Source: Firmicutes bacterium TM09-10
GTDB taxonomy: Bacteria; Bacillota; Clostridia; Lachnospirales; Lachnospiraceae
Direction of reading: 5' to 3'
Length of the DNA stretch: 64,000 nt
Assembly: GCA_003481005.1 (NCBI GenBank)
Contig: QUKC01000016.1
Location: 323 to 64,322, forward strand
Of the stretch, positions 9,320-18,656 are shown piece after piece. A program made the translations under genes and the position numbers. Each line of letters begins with the position of its first letter. The first letter of the stretch is position 1. Under the pieces are notes generated by a model. That model was not told the origin of the DNA, did no database searches, and worked only from the letters and a program-made list of their open reading frames with translations.

Positions 9320-11100
9320 TGCTGTTCCTCCTCCCTGTAATACCGGCTCTGAATTTCATAGAGACGCGCATACATTCTGTTTTGCGCCATCAGTTCTTTA
9401 TGGGTTCCGCTTTCCTGTATTTTCCCGTCTTTTAGCAGAATGATACGATCCATAAATTGTGTGCTCGCAAGCCTGTGGGAAATATAGATACAGGTTTTCT
9501 CTTTTCCAAGTTCCCGGAATTTTTCATAAACTTCACTCTCCGCAATTGCATCCAGCGCTGCTGTCGGCTCGTCCAGAATCCAGATCTGTGCCGATTTATG
9601 ATACAGCATCCTCGCCATCAGAAGTTTCTGCGCTTCTCCACCGGACAGGGAAATTCCATCCCCGGATACTGCCTTTGTCATCTGGGTCAGAATTCCGTTT
9701 GGCTCCTGCTTTATCCGCTCCGAAAGTCCCGCCTGTTCCAGAGCTGCCCAGACCTGATTCTGATCCGTCTCTTCCAACGGTTTCAACGAAACATTCTCCG
9801 CTACGGTATATGGAAGAACCAGCGCATCCTGAAACAATACAGCAACCTGATCCCGGATAAAATCTGCCTGTCCTCTGGAAACCTCCGTCCCCTGTATGGT
9901 AATTTTCCCGGACGAAACCGGATACAGGCCGCATAGAAGCTTGACCAGCGTTGTTTTGCCAGCCCCATTTTCCCCGATCAGCGCAAGCTTTTCCCCTTTC
10001 CGGATGTTCAGATTCAGTCCGTCAATTACGAGCCTGCCTGCATTATACCCAAACGACACATCCTGAAAGGAGATCTCCTCCGCTGCCCGCGCGCATTCCA
10101 CTTTTTGCGTACATTCCGTTTTCTGCTGTCCGGCAGGCGCTTCGCCCTCCTGCATGTATGTCCGGATTTTTTCGATTCCCTTGCTTCCGGTCTGCAGCTG
10201 ACTATAGCTATGTACAAATACCGTAACAAAATTGGAAAACTGCATCGCAATACCATAATACAGGACAAATTCAGCCGCCGAAATTTCCTGCGCAGCGCAC
10301 TTTTGAATCAGATACAGAAATACCACAATATCCCGTACACAGGCGATCGCGCCCTCCAGCATTCCGGAACGCGCAAGTACAGAAAAGTATTTTTTCTGCA
10401 GCTGTACCAGGCTTTTCAGACACCCGTCTATTTTCCCGGAAACAACCTCTGACAACTGATACAGGCGCATATCTTTACCGTATTTTTCATTCTGCGCAGC
10501 CCCGATAAAATAGAAAAAGCGTCGGTTTTCCCCAGCCTGCTCCTCCAGAAGTCTCTGGTACGCTTTTTCATTTTTATGACAGACAACATATCCTGCTGCG
10601 GATAACAAAAGCAACACGAAAAACAGTCCCGGCTGCAGACCAAAGATTGCCCCTCCGAACAACACGAAGGAGCCAATACACACGCACAGATCCAGAATGC
10701 CTTCCAGAAATATGCGAAAATCACTTCCCCACAGGGCAGTCTGCCGCGCCATCCCGTATGCTTTCTGTCCCTCTGTACTCTCTGCATAAGCGCAGGCTTT
10801 ATCAAAACGTTTTAAAAAGATTTCATACAGAAAATCCCGGCACAAAAACAGCTGCCGCATTCCCCTCCCGGAAGACGCCATCTGCTGCAGTCCATAAACA
10901 CAGACCGCAACAAGCCCTGCCGCCGCCAGCTGCGCTGCATCTGCCTTTCCGGTGGAAATTCTGGAAACCACAAATGCCGGAAACCAGACAGCGACCACAG
11001 AAATTCCCAAAGACGACAGAACACATAAAATCAGGTAGCAAAGCAACCCCCGATGCTTTTGCCATATTTTCTGAAATACAAAAGAAATAATTTTTATCAT
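9316..11100 (-). CDS. ABC exporter half-transporter (ABC6)
   Basis: A 594-residue half exporter, first member of the ABC6-ABC5 pair. The N-terminal domain starts MIKIISFVFQKIWQKHRG and has about six hydrophobic stretches. The ATPase carries Walker A GENGAGKT, signature LSGGE, Walker B IWILDE with PTAALDA, switch YISHRLA. A ribosome site AAGGGGGG precedes the ATG. It begins 39 bp after the remnant ABC7, so it would still be transcribed with the genes upstream. Confidence 0.9.
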   Translation of the reverse strand: MIKIISFVFQKIWQKHRGLLCYLILCVLSSLGISVVAVWFPAFVVSRISTGKADAAQLAAAGLVAVCVYGLQQMASSGRGMRQLFLCRDFLYEIFLKRFDKACAYAESTEGQKAYGMARQTALWGSDFRIFLEGILDLCVCIGSFVLFGGAIFGLQPGLFFVLLLLSAAGYVVCHKNEKAYQRLLEEQAGENRRFFYFIGAAQNEKYGKDMRLYQLSEVVSGKIDGCLKSLVQLQKKYFSVLARSGMLEGAIACVRDIVVFLYLIQKCAAQEISAAEFVLYYGIAMQFSNFVTVFVHSYSQLQTGSKGIEKIRTYMQEGEAPAGQQKTECTQKVECARAAEEISFQDVSFGYNAGRLVIDGLNLNIRKGEKLALIGENGAGKTTLVKLLCGLYPVSSGKITIQGTEVSRGQADFIRDQVAVLFQDALVLPYTVAENVSLKPLEETDQNQVWAALEQAGLSERIKQEPNGILTQMTKAVSGDGISLSGGEAQKLLMARMLYHKSAQIWILDEPTAALDAIAESEVYEKFRELGKEKTCIYISHRLASTQFMDRIILLKDGKIQESGTHKELMAQNRMYARLYEIQSRYYREEEQQ

Positions 11101-11139
11101 TCTATACGTCCCCCCTTATATCGGTGAACTCTTTCCGTT

Positions 11140-11715
11140 TTAACGATACCACTCTGCCTGGCTTTCGTACAGCTTCTGATACACCGGGCACGTTTGGGAC
11201 AGTTCTTCATGACTTCCTGTTCCGGCAATTTTATGATTTTTGTCCATGACGATGACCTGATCCATCAGGCGGCAGATTCCGATTCGGTGCGTAATAATCA
11301 ACACGGTTTTATCCTTCAATTGTTCCAGGATTTCAGCCACTGCCTCTGCCTCGTGGGATGGGTCAAGATACGCGGTCGGTTCATCCAGCACATAGAATTC
11401 CGCGTCCTTATGCAAACAACGATATAATGCTACGCGCTGCCATTGTCCGCCAGACAGCTCCTGCCCGCCATATTCTTTTCCGAGGAACCAGTTTTCCAGC
11501 GAAAAATTCTCCGGGTGCACACTGTCTGCATCGTCAAAGCCGATGTTCTCCGCAACCGTCAGGCAGTATCGCCCAAACTCGTGCGGCATCACGGAAATAT
11601 TGCTGTAGTCGCAGTCTCGCTCCGCGCTCACCAAAACTTTGTCGTAGCTAATGCTGCCGCTCTTTAAAGGATACAGACCCAGCAGGCATTTTATGAGAGT
11701 GGTCTTGCCCCTCTG
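11140..11715 (-). pseudogene. Truncated ABC exporter: ATPase tail only (ABC7 remnant)
   Basis: About 190 codons of an ATPase domain. It opens directly after the TAA of ABC8 with CAGAGGGG and then reads GKTTLIKCLLGLYP, so it begins inside the Walker A motif. Signature LSGGQ, Walker B FYVLDE with PTAYLDP and switch IITHRIG are all present. The whole membrane domain and the front of the ATPase are missing. CAGAGGGG looks like the original ribosome site, so a deletion appears to have joined it to the P-loop codons. A weak TTG start (11634) exists, but the product could not bind ATP normally. Confidence 0.85.
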
Positions 11716-13494
11716 TTAAACAACGTAATTCTCCGCCTGTGCTTTCCACATCCGGCTGTAAAGTCCGCCTGCCGCAAGCAGCTCCTCATGCGTTCCTGCT
11801 TCGGCAATCCGACCTTTTTCCATCACCAAAATCCGGTCAGCCAGGCGTGCAGAAGCGAGCCGGTGTGTTACGATCACCGCTGTTTTTCCCTTTACCATCT
11901 GTAAAAATTTCTCATACACAGCGCTTTCTTCCACAGGATCGATCGCCGCGGTCGGTTCGTCCAGCACAATCAGGTCATGTTCCCGGTACTGTCCCCTCGC
12001 AATCGCCACCTGCTGCCAGAGCCCTCCGGACAGGTCGATTCCCTCAAACTCCCGCGACAGCATCAGTTCGCTGCACTGCGCAACTGCTTCCGGCTTTAAG
12101 CCCGTTCGCTCCAGCAGCGGTTTTACCGGCGCATTCTTTTTCGGGTCGCTGATCGTCACGTTGTCCTGCAGCGTCATCTGGTATCTCATGTAATTCTGGA
12201 ACACGGCAGAGCGCCCGATACAGCCGTCCTGCGTGGTTCCCTGTTCCGCGCCGCACGGCTGCGTCACTGCTCCATCCTCCACTGTCACAGCCCCTTGTGT
12301 CGGCGGGTACAGCCCCAGGATCAGCTTCGCCAGCGTCGATTTTCCCGCGCCGTTCTCCCCGACAATCGCCAGGTGCTCTTTTTCCGGGATCGTCAGGTTC
12401 AGCTGCTCAATCGAAGGCTCCTTTGCGCTGGGATAGGTAAAGGAAACATCCGAAAACTGCATCGTCTTCCCCATCCGCGGCACGTCCTTCCAGCTCCTGC
12501 CCGGATCTTTTTCCAGGAATGCCACATAGTTCTCCACAGCAGGCAGACTGCCTACTGCACTTCCAAGAAATCCACAGACCAGTGCAAATACCATGTCAAA
12601 TAACGAATTTAACGCATAGTATACTGCCGCAAATGCACCGACCGAGATGCTTCCCTTTAAAACGCTCACCACTAAAATCAGCACAGCGCCCAGATACCCA
12701 ATCATCCCGACCGTCTGGTTGATGGCATCCAGCCCGTTCGCCTTTGTGCGGACTGCAGCCTCTTTTTCACACAGCTGCTGCTGTTCGGTTTTCATCTTCC
12801 CAAAGAAAAACGGCACAGCGCGCAGCACCCTCGTCTCCTTGATAAATGCAAGGTCTGTCAGGCACTTCCGGTAGCCCTGATATTTCCGTCTGACCGGCGC
12901 TGCCGTATCTTCATAGCTATAAAAAATATTTCTCTGCATGTACAGTGTCACGATGGACGGCACAAATGAAATCACGATACACAACAGCAGCACAGGGTTC
13001 AGGGATGCCGCATAAATCGCAAAAAATACCAGATACGGCGGAACCATGTCGATGATGCCGATCATATGGAACATGAAAACATTCGCATCGTCCCGTCCAG
13101 CCTGTGCCTTCTGGATTTCATCCAGCGACTCGCTCTGCTCAAATGCCAGCGGAAAAAGCTTCGAAATTTTCTCGTTAAATTCATAACGATACGTCTCGTC
13201 ACAGATTTCCAGAAATTCCGTCAGCGCATAGTTAAACAGCGTATTCAACAGCTGGTAGCCGATAATTCCGCATACATAAAAAGCTGTCGCAGCGATCAGC
13301 GCTGCCTCAAACCGCCCCTTTCCGACAGAAGCGATCAGCTCATTCACAAAATTCGAAAGCAGCAAGGTATTTGCGCCCATCACGACTGACTGCGAAATGC
13401 CCAGCACATTGATCAGGATAAACCGCAGCGGCGCTGCATGAAACGCCATCGGAAACATGACGCGCACGGTATGGAAAAAGCTTCTTTTTTTCAC
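11716..13494 (-). CDS. ABC exporter half-transporter (ABC8)
   Basis: A 592-residue half exporter starting at GTG 13494, with AGGAGGTGG upstream. GTG overlaps the TGA of ABC9, so these two are a coupled pair. Membrane domain about 15-330; ATPase with Walker A GENGAGKS, signature LSGGL followed by WQQ, Walker B LIVLDE with PTAAIDP, switch IVTHRLA. The fifth signature position is Leu instead of Gln/Glu; the partner has VSGGE-WQR. Its stop codon abuts the deleted ABC7 gene. Confidence 0.88.
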   Translation of the reverse strand: MKKRSFFHTVRVMFPMAFHAAPLRFILINVLGISQSVVMGANTLLLSNFVNELIASVGKGRFEAALIAATAFYVCGIIGYQLLNTLFNYALTEFLEICDETYRYEFNEKISKLFPLAFEQSESLDEIQKAQAGRDDANVFMFHMIGIIDMVPPYLVFFAIYAASLNPVLLLCIVISFVPSIVTLYMQRNIFYSYEDTAAPVRRKYQGYRKCLTDLAFIKETRVLRAVPFFFGKMKTEQQQLCEKEAAVRTKANGLDAINQTVGMIGYLGAVLILVVSVLKGSISVGAFAAVYYALNSLFDMVFALVCGFLGSAVGSLPAVENYVAFLEKDPGRSWKDVPRMGKTMQFSDVSFTYPSAKEPSIEQLNLTIPEKEHLAIVGENGAGKSTLAKLILGLYPPTQGAVTVEDGAVTQPCGAEQGTTQDGCIGRSAVFQNYMRYQMTLQDNVTISDPKKNAPVKPLLERTGLKPEAVAQCSELMLSREFEGIDLSGGLWQQVAIARGQYREHDLIVLDEPTAAIDPVEESAVYEKFLQMVKGKTAVIVTHRLASARLADRILVMEKGRIAEAGTHEELLAAGGLYSRMWKAQAENYVV

Positions 13495-15236
13495 AGATAC
13501 CACCTCCTCTGCGTTTCGTACATTTCGCAATAGATGCCGTTTTTCACCATCAGGTCTTCATGGGATCCCTGCTCCATCGCCTTTCCGTCCTCAATCGCGA
13601 TGATCCAGTCGCACAAAGATGTGGCGCCCAATCGGTGCGTAATCATAATCGTTGTCGTATCCTGATACAGCTTCAAAAACTTCTGGTAAATCTGCTGCTC
13701 CCGCACCGGGTCGATCGCCGCGGTCGGCTCGTCTAAAATTTTCAGTTCTGCATCCTGATAATACAGGCGTGCCATCGCAATCCGCTGCCACTCACCGCCG
13801 GAGACGTCCACGCCGTCCTCTGCGATTTTCCCAAGTACCGTGTCCATGCCCTGCGGCAGCTTTTCCAGCACATTGTCCAGTTCGGAGGTTTCCGCCGCTT
13901 TGGCAATTTTTGCCCGCTGCCCTGCATCCGCGCCGGGCGCGATATTGTCCGCTACCGAGACCGGATACTTCGCATAATCCTGGAACAGCACGCCGAACAG
14001 CTTCCAGATCTGCTCCCTCGAAAACGTCTCGATCTTTTCCCCATTTAACAAAATCTCACCGGAATCCGGCTCATACAAGCGTAAAATCAGCTTTACAATC
14101 GTCGATTTGCCGCAGCCGTTGCGCCCGACAAACGCGTAGTGGTGCCCTTTTTCGATCCGAAAGCACATATCCTTTAACACCATCGCTTCGGTGTTCGGAT
14201 AATGGAACGAAACATGGGAAAATTCCAGCGACTCAAACGAAAGCGCTGCGCTACTGTCCGGTTTTTCCTCATATTCCGGCAGCTCCAAAATACGTTTCAT
14301 GTCGCCCAACAGCTGTCTGCCCTGCTCCATCTCCTTGAGCATTCCCGGCAACTGCCAGGTCAGGTTCTGCGCCATTGCCATAAAGGACGTCACCAGCGAA
14401 ACGAAAACACCGACGGAAGTATTGCCCTGCACAACCGGGAAAATCAGCGCAAAGATCACCAGAATCGACAGTGCGATCGCCAGAAATCCGCCCATGTTCA
14501 TGCCGATGAACCACCAGCGTCTCGCTTTCCGCTCCCGCAGCCTTGCGGTCTGTCTTTCTTTTAAGAAAATCCCGTTGACCCAATCGCCAAATCCGAACAG
14601 AACCCGTTCATTTGCCGCGTCGCGGTTCCCCAGAATCTCTTCTGCATAAGCAGCTTTCCGCTTTCCGAGTGTGACCTCTTTTTTCGCCTCATACTGCTTC
14701 TGCCCGCCTTTTACCGCAAAGAACCCGAAGCCGACCAGCAGCACCATGATAACCGGAGAAATCCAGACCGGAGCCTGCGTAATCAGCCACACAACCAGAC
14801 AGCCGTTGGAAATCAGGAAGCAGACCATCGAAAAGCCGCTTTCCAGGACGCCGTTTAGCACCTCCTCTGGGTCTTTCGACACCCGCTCCAGCGCGTCCTG
14901 AATCTCCGTATTCTCCAGAAATCCATACGGAATCCGCGAAATTTTTCCGATCATCCGCTCGTCCAGATATGGAAAAAGCACCTTCCGCTGGTGAATCCGC
15001 ATCCAGGTATCCAGATTTCCGCCCAGCCGCTGGCACAGGATCAAAGCTCCCAACAGGCAGGCGTCGCGGATCGCCTCTTCCATCCGCTGATTTAACACCA
15101 GGTCGATAAACCGCGCGCTGACCAGCATTGTTAAAAACGGCAGCAACGCAGATACGATTTTTTCAAGGAATCTCCCAACTACCAGAAACTTCCCCGGCGC
15201 ATGCCGAAGCGACATGCCAGTTTCCCCTTGTTTCAT
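13491..15236 (-). CDS. ABC exporter half-transporter (ABC9)
   Basis: A 581-residue half exporter, first of the ABC9-ABC8 pair. The ATPase has Walker A GRNGCGKS, signature VSGGEWQR, Walker B LKILDE with PTAAIDP and switch MITHRLG, all compatible with activity. The N-terminal half carries the hydrophobic segments. Ribosome site AAGGGGG lies before ATG 15236, 33 bp after ABC10 ends. The SGGEWQR-type signature and the PTAAIDP block link it to ABC8 more than to the other pairs. Confidence 0.9.
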   Translation of the reverse strand: MKQGETGMSLRHAPGKFLVVGRFLEKIVSALLPFLTMLVSARFIDLVLNQRMEEAIRDACLLGALILCQRLGGNLDTWMRIHQRKVLFPYLDERMIGKISRIPYGFLENTEIQDALERVSKDPEEVLNGVLESGFSMVCFLISNGCLVVWLITQAPVWISPVIMVLLVGFGFFAVKGGQKQYEAKKEVTLGKRKAAYAEEILGNRDAANERVLFGFGDWVNGIFLKERQTARLRERKARRWWFIGMNMGGFLAIALSILVIFALIFPVVQGNTSVGVFVSLVTSFMAMAQNLTWQLPGMLKEMEQGRQLLGDMKRILELPEYEEKPDSSAALSFESLEFSHVSFHYPNTEAMVLKDMCFRIEKGHHYAFVGRNGCGKSTIVKLILRLYEPDSGEILLNGEKIETFSREQIWKLFGVLFQDYAKYPVSVADNIAPGADAGQRAKIAKAAETSELDNVLEKLPQGMDTVLGKIAEDGVDVSGGEWQRIAMARLYYQDAELKILDEPTAAIDPVREQQIYQKFLKLYQDTTTIMITHRLGATSLCDWIIAIEDGKAMEQGSHEDLMVKNGIYCEMYETQRRWYL

Positions 15237-15269
15237 TTGTGCAGTCCCCCTTACTAAATTTTCTCCTTC

Positions 15270-16862
15270 TCATCCAATCTGTTCTATCTGCGCATCCTTT
15301 AAAAGAATCCTCTTATCGTGAGTAATCACGATGTACTTTTTGTCCATGCTTTCAAGCAAACGCCGGATATCTTCGATATTTGCCCCATCCAGATTCGATA
15401 CCGGCTCATCCAGCACTACATATGTCGTATCCCGCATCAGAGTTCCGCACAGAGCCAGGCGTTGCCGCTGTCCGGTCGATATAGTTTTGGCATTCACCTT
15501 CGTATCCATTCCCTCCGGCAAAGCCATCACCGTCTCAAACAGGTTGGCCTTTTTTAAATAGTCCTCGTAAAAGCGATCTTCTTTTCCCGGAGCAGCAAGC
15601 TGGAAATTCTCCCGGATCGTCAAATCCAAAATCGGAAAATCCTGCGGCAGATAGGCATATCCGTTTATCAAGGCTTCCTCCGAAATCTTCTTTAACTCTA
15701 CCCCATTACAGAGAAAACTCCCCCGATAGTCCCGGTATAAACCAAGCATTATTTTGGTAAACGTCGATTTTCCAGCCCCTTTTTCGCCGATCAAAAACAG
15801 ATTCTTTTTTCCGGAATATTCGAGATTTTGCAGATGCAGCCCTACTTTTTTGCCGTAAGCATACGACAGCTGTGTGACTTTCCATTCTAGCTTGTCCACA
15901 TCGATCTTTTCCTTCTGGCTTTCTTCTGTCTCCCTACCGAAATAGGGTTCAATCCGTTCAAATCCGGCTCTGCATTTCTTCAGCTCTCCGATTCCTCTGC
16001 CCATTACTCTGAAAATAGACATGAAAGCGGTGATATTGGTAATCAGCGCCAGCATCATGCCAATTGTAAACTCATGGAACAGGACTCCCACCAAAAACAG
16101 TGGCAAATACGTCTGCAAAAAGCCGATACCATACTCAAACACTGAGGTAATCACTTGCCACTTACACTGTTCCAAATTCGAATCCAGATAAGCCCGATAC
16201 AGGTCTTTCCATTTGCTTTTCAAACAGGAAAAACGGAAAAAAGAACTGTATTCCCTGCTTTCATATCTTTGTATCAAAACATCGTTGAGGAGCGCATTAT
16301 AGTCCTGAATTTCCCGCTGATACTTTCCCAGCCGCGGGCTTACCAGCACCCGATAAAGAATCAACACACAGCCCAGAGCCGTCAGGCTGAGCCCGATTAC
16401 AACGTTCGTCCCATAAATATAAACGATGGCTCCCGCCGATACTGCGATCTGAGCGAAAAGCTGATCGAGCTGCGTATAAAAATCCGATGCCAGCTGCAAA
16501 TCCGAATAGCAGGCGCTGTAAATTTCAGAATCCCTGGTTCCCCGCTGACTTTCATAGGGCTGCTTCCATATATGATGGAAGATGTTCTGCATATTTTCAT
16601 ATTGTCTTTTATACATAAAAATACTCTTGCCGTATTGCAGGAGATATTCTGCCAGCCCAAGGCAGCAAATAAGGCAAAGCATTCCCAAATACTGCGGCAA
16701 ATAGGAACCGATTTCCCGTTCGATGATATCGTCCACCAAATTTTGCATGATTTGAGCCGACAGCCACACAAGAATCCCTTTTATGGCACTGTCGATCAAA
16801 ACGATTGCAAAATAAGGAAGATTATACCCCCCATAAATAGAGAAAATACTTTTTTTACTCAT
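15270..16862 (-). CDS. ABC exporter half-transporter (ABC10)
   Basis: A 530-residue half exporter starting MSKKSIFSIYGGYN. Its ATG overlaps the TGA of ABC11 (ATGA), with CAGGGGAC upstream. Walker A GEKGAGKS; signature ISTGQ (Thr for Gly); Walker B YVVLDE with PVSNLDG; switch VITHDKR. It is shorter than the other exporters and, with ABC11, forms the most divergent pair, placed first in the array. The altered signature suggests an asymmetric heterodimer with ABC11, which keeps FSGGQ. Confidence 0.88.
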   Translation of the reverse strand: MSKKSIFSIYGGYNLPYFAIVLIDSAIKGILVWLSAQIMQNLVDDIIEREIGSYLPQYLGMLCLICCLGLAEYLLQYGKSIFMYKRQYENMQNIFHHIWKQPYESQRGTRDSEIYSACYSDLQLASDFYTQLDQLFAQIAVSAGAIVYIYGTNVVIGLSLTALGCVLILYRVLVSPRLGKYQREIQDYNALLNDVLIQRYESREYSSFFRFSCLKSKWKDLYRAYLDSNLEQCKWQVITSVFEYGIGFLQTYLPLFLVGVLFHEFTIGMMLALITNITAFMSIFRVMGRGIGELKKCRAGFERIEPYFGRETEESQKEKIDVDKLEWKVTQLSYAYGKKVGLHLQNLEYSGKKNLFLIGEKGAGKSTFTKIMLGLYRDYRGSFLCNGVELKKISEEALINGYAYLPQDFPILDLTIRENFQLAAPGKEDRFYEDYLKKANLFETVMALPEGMDTKVNAKTISTGQRQRLALCGTLMRDTTYVVLDEPVSNLDGANIEDIRRLLESMDKKYIVITHDKRILLKDAQIEQIG

Positions 16863-18466
16863 AATGTCCCCTGTTTTAATGTTCCGTCCTCCAGTATGTA
16901 GCACGCATCCATCCTTCTGCACAGCTCTTCATCATGGCTTGCCACGATCACGCAGAGGGACTTCGACAATTCTTCTATCTGATTTACAACTTCCTTCTTT
17001 GTATTCTCATCCAGCGATGCAGTCGGTTCATCCAAAACCAGCAGGGCGCTCTTTTTGGCCGCCGCACGGGCGAATCCGATCAGTTTCTGTTGTCCTCCGG
17101 AGAAATTACTTCCGTTTTCGTCAACTACCGTGTTTATTTCTGATTCTAAGAACTGGTTGATTCTGGGCGCATCGGCAAACAACGCCGACCGTTCCGACTC
17201 CAGAAAGATATTTTTTTCCACCGTATCTTCCACAAAAAAAGAATTGGTGCTCAGATAAGAGACGGCATCCGGCACAAACGCCGGGAAAAATCGTTGATTG
17301 TAAACAATCGTCCCCTTCTTCGGTCCATATAATCCGGAGATCACTTTTAACAGAGTACTCTTTCCCTCGCCGGACATTCCCTTTATGGCAATCGAACCGG
17401 TAACGGGTATTGTCATATCGATCTGCGACAAGACAGGCTTATCCCCGTAAGAAAAGGATAGCTGCTGCAATAAAATCAAATGATCTTCAATATCTCTGCG
17501 TTCATAAACAACCGGCTCTTCTTCCTCTTCTTCGATCACTTGCAACACATTCCTGACCACCGGCTCAGCCCCACGAAAATCCTTATACATCTGAATCAGC
17601 TGAAATACGGAAGGAACTAAAAAGCTGGAAAAAATTGCCGTTGAAACCGCAATCCCGCCGGGCGTAATCTCGCCCCGCCGATACAGCAATACGGCGTATA
17701 TCGGCACGACCAGTTTGATCCCATTTTCCAGCAAAAATTGCACCCAGGAAAATCCGGCCTTTTTCCTTTCCATGCTCTTCTGCGAAGCGCAGATTGCCCC
17801 ATTCTTCTTCTGATAGATTGCATCGATCTTTTCGCCATACCCATTTGCCTTCACCAAATCCAGCTTCGCCAGGGTATCGATAAAAAAATGACGGCTGGAA
17901 GCCTGTGCATCGACGATTTTCCGGTTCACCAGACGCATTCTTTCCGTAATGACCTTGAAAAAATACGCAAATGGAATCAGCAGCAATAAAACCAAATCCA
18001 ATTTCCAGCTCACAAAAAAGCCAATAAACAGCACAAAACCAAGGGACTCAAAGACGCAGTATGGAAGGGAATAAGCAATTGTTAAAAACAGTTCACTCAG
18101 ATCTTCCACGAGTTCATTGGTATTGAGTAGATCTCCCAGTTCCTTTTTCTGTGCAAACCCATAGGACTTCTTTTCATAGGCTTCCACCAGTTTTTCACGG
18201 ATCTCCTTGACAAACAATATCCGGTATTTTTCAGCCAGATATCCTTCTCCCAACCGGTCTGTCACAAAGGTGCTGATAGCCATGATCAGGAACCAGGTAA
18301 CAGCAATCCACAGCCGTGTCCCCTCTCTTCCAAAGGCGTAATCCACCGCATACTTAAGAGAATAGTTCATAATCAAAGAAGTGCAGGAAGAGACAATTCC
18401 CAGCAGTCCCAGAACCAACAGTTCTTTTTTGAAATTTTGAAGGATGAAATCAATAAATTTATTCAT
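16859..18466 (-). CDS. ABC exporter half-transporter, first of the array (ABC11)
   Basis: A 535-residue half exporter starting MNKFIDFILQNFKKE with GGAAG upstream. About six hydrophobic segments precede an ATPase with Walker A GMSGEGKS, signature FSGGQ, Walker B LLVLDE with PTASLDE and switch VIVASHDEE. It is the first gene after the two-component system, behind a good -10 box (18502-18507). The pair ABC11-ABC10 is followed by four more pairs, all in the same direction with short gaps, so one long transcript is plausible. Confidence 0.9.
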   Translation of the reverse strand: MNKFIDFILQNFKKELLVLGLLGIVSSCTSLIMNYSLKYAVDYAFGREGTRLWIAVTWFLIMAISTFVTDRLGEGYLAEKYRILFVKEIREKLVEAYEKKSYGFAQKKELGDLLNTNELVEDLSELFLTIAYSLPYCVFESLGFVLFIGFFVSWKLDLVLLLLIPFAYFFKVITERMRLVNRKIVDAQASSRHFFIDTLAKLDLVKANGYGEKIDAIYQKKNGAICASQKSMERKKAGFSWVQFLLENGIKLVVPIYAVLLYRRGEITPGGIAVSTAIFSSFLVPSVFQLIQMYKDFRGAEPVVRNVLQVIEEEEEEPVVYERRDIEDHLILLQQLSFSYGDKPVLSQIDMTIPVTGSIAIKGMSGEGKSTLLKVISGLYGPKKGTIVYNQRFFPAFVPDAVSYLSTNSFFVEDTVEKNIFLESERSALFADAPRINQFLESEINTVVDENGSNFSGGQQKLIGFARAAAKKSALLVLDEPTASLDENTKKEVVNQIEELSKSLCVIVASHDEELCRRMDACYILEDGTLKQGTL

Positions 18467-18656
18467 AGTTTCAGCTTCCGTATACTTTTTATCTATTTTA
18501 CATTATATCACTTATTTTCTCTTATTTTTTTAACATGTAAAAAATAACCAGTTTCCTGTAAAAACTGACAACTTAACATATCCTGTAATTCTTTCAAACA
18601 AACCAAAATATCGCCAAGGTATAGAAAATTCTACATCCTGACGACATTTTATATAC
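18467..18656 (-). promoter_or_regulatory. Promoter region of the exporter array
   Basis: On the minus strand a perfect TATAAT (18502-18507) lies about 35 bp before the ABC11 start, with no recognisable -35 box, as expected for an activated promoter. Upstream are two copies of TTACAGGA (18581-18588 and 18554-18561) 27 bp apart, with GTCAGTTT between them. These could be binding sites for the adjacent LytTR regulator, although the spacing is larger than the usual 21-22 bp. A 17-codon ATG frame at 18647 has no clear ribosome site. Confidence 0.5.

Noticed and set aside
11140..11634. ABC7 tail as a functional stand-alone ATPase
   Set aside because: It lacks a full Walker A motif and membrane domain and has only a weak TTG start, directly against the ABC8 stop.
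18600..18647. 17-codon peptide MSSGCRIFYTLAIFWFV as an AgrD-like signal
   Set aside because: No ribosome site, no AgrB nearby, no conserved thiolactone pattern.
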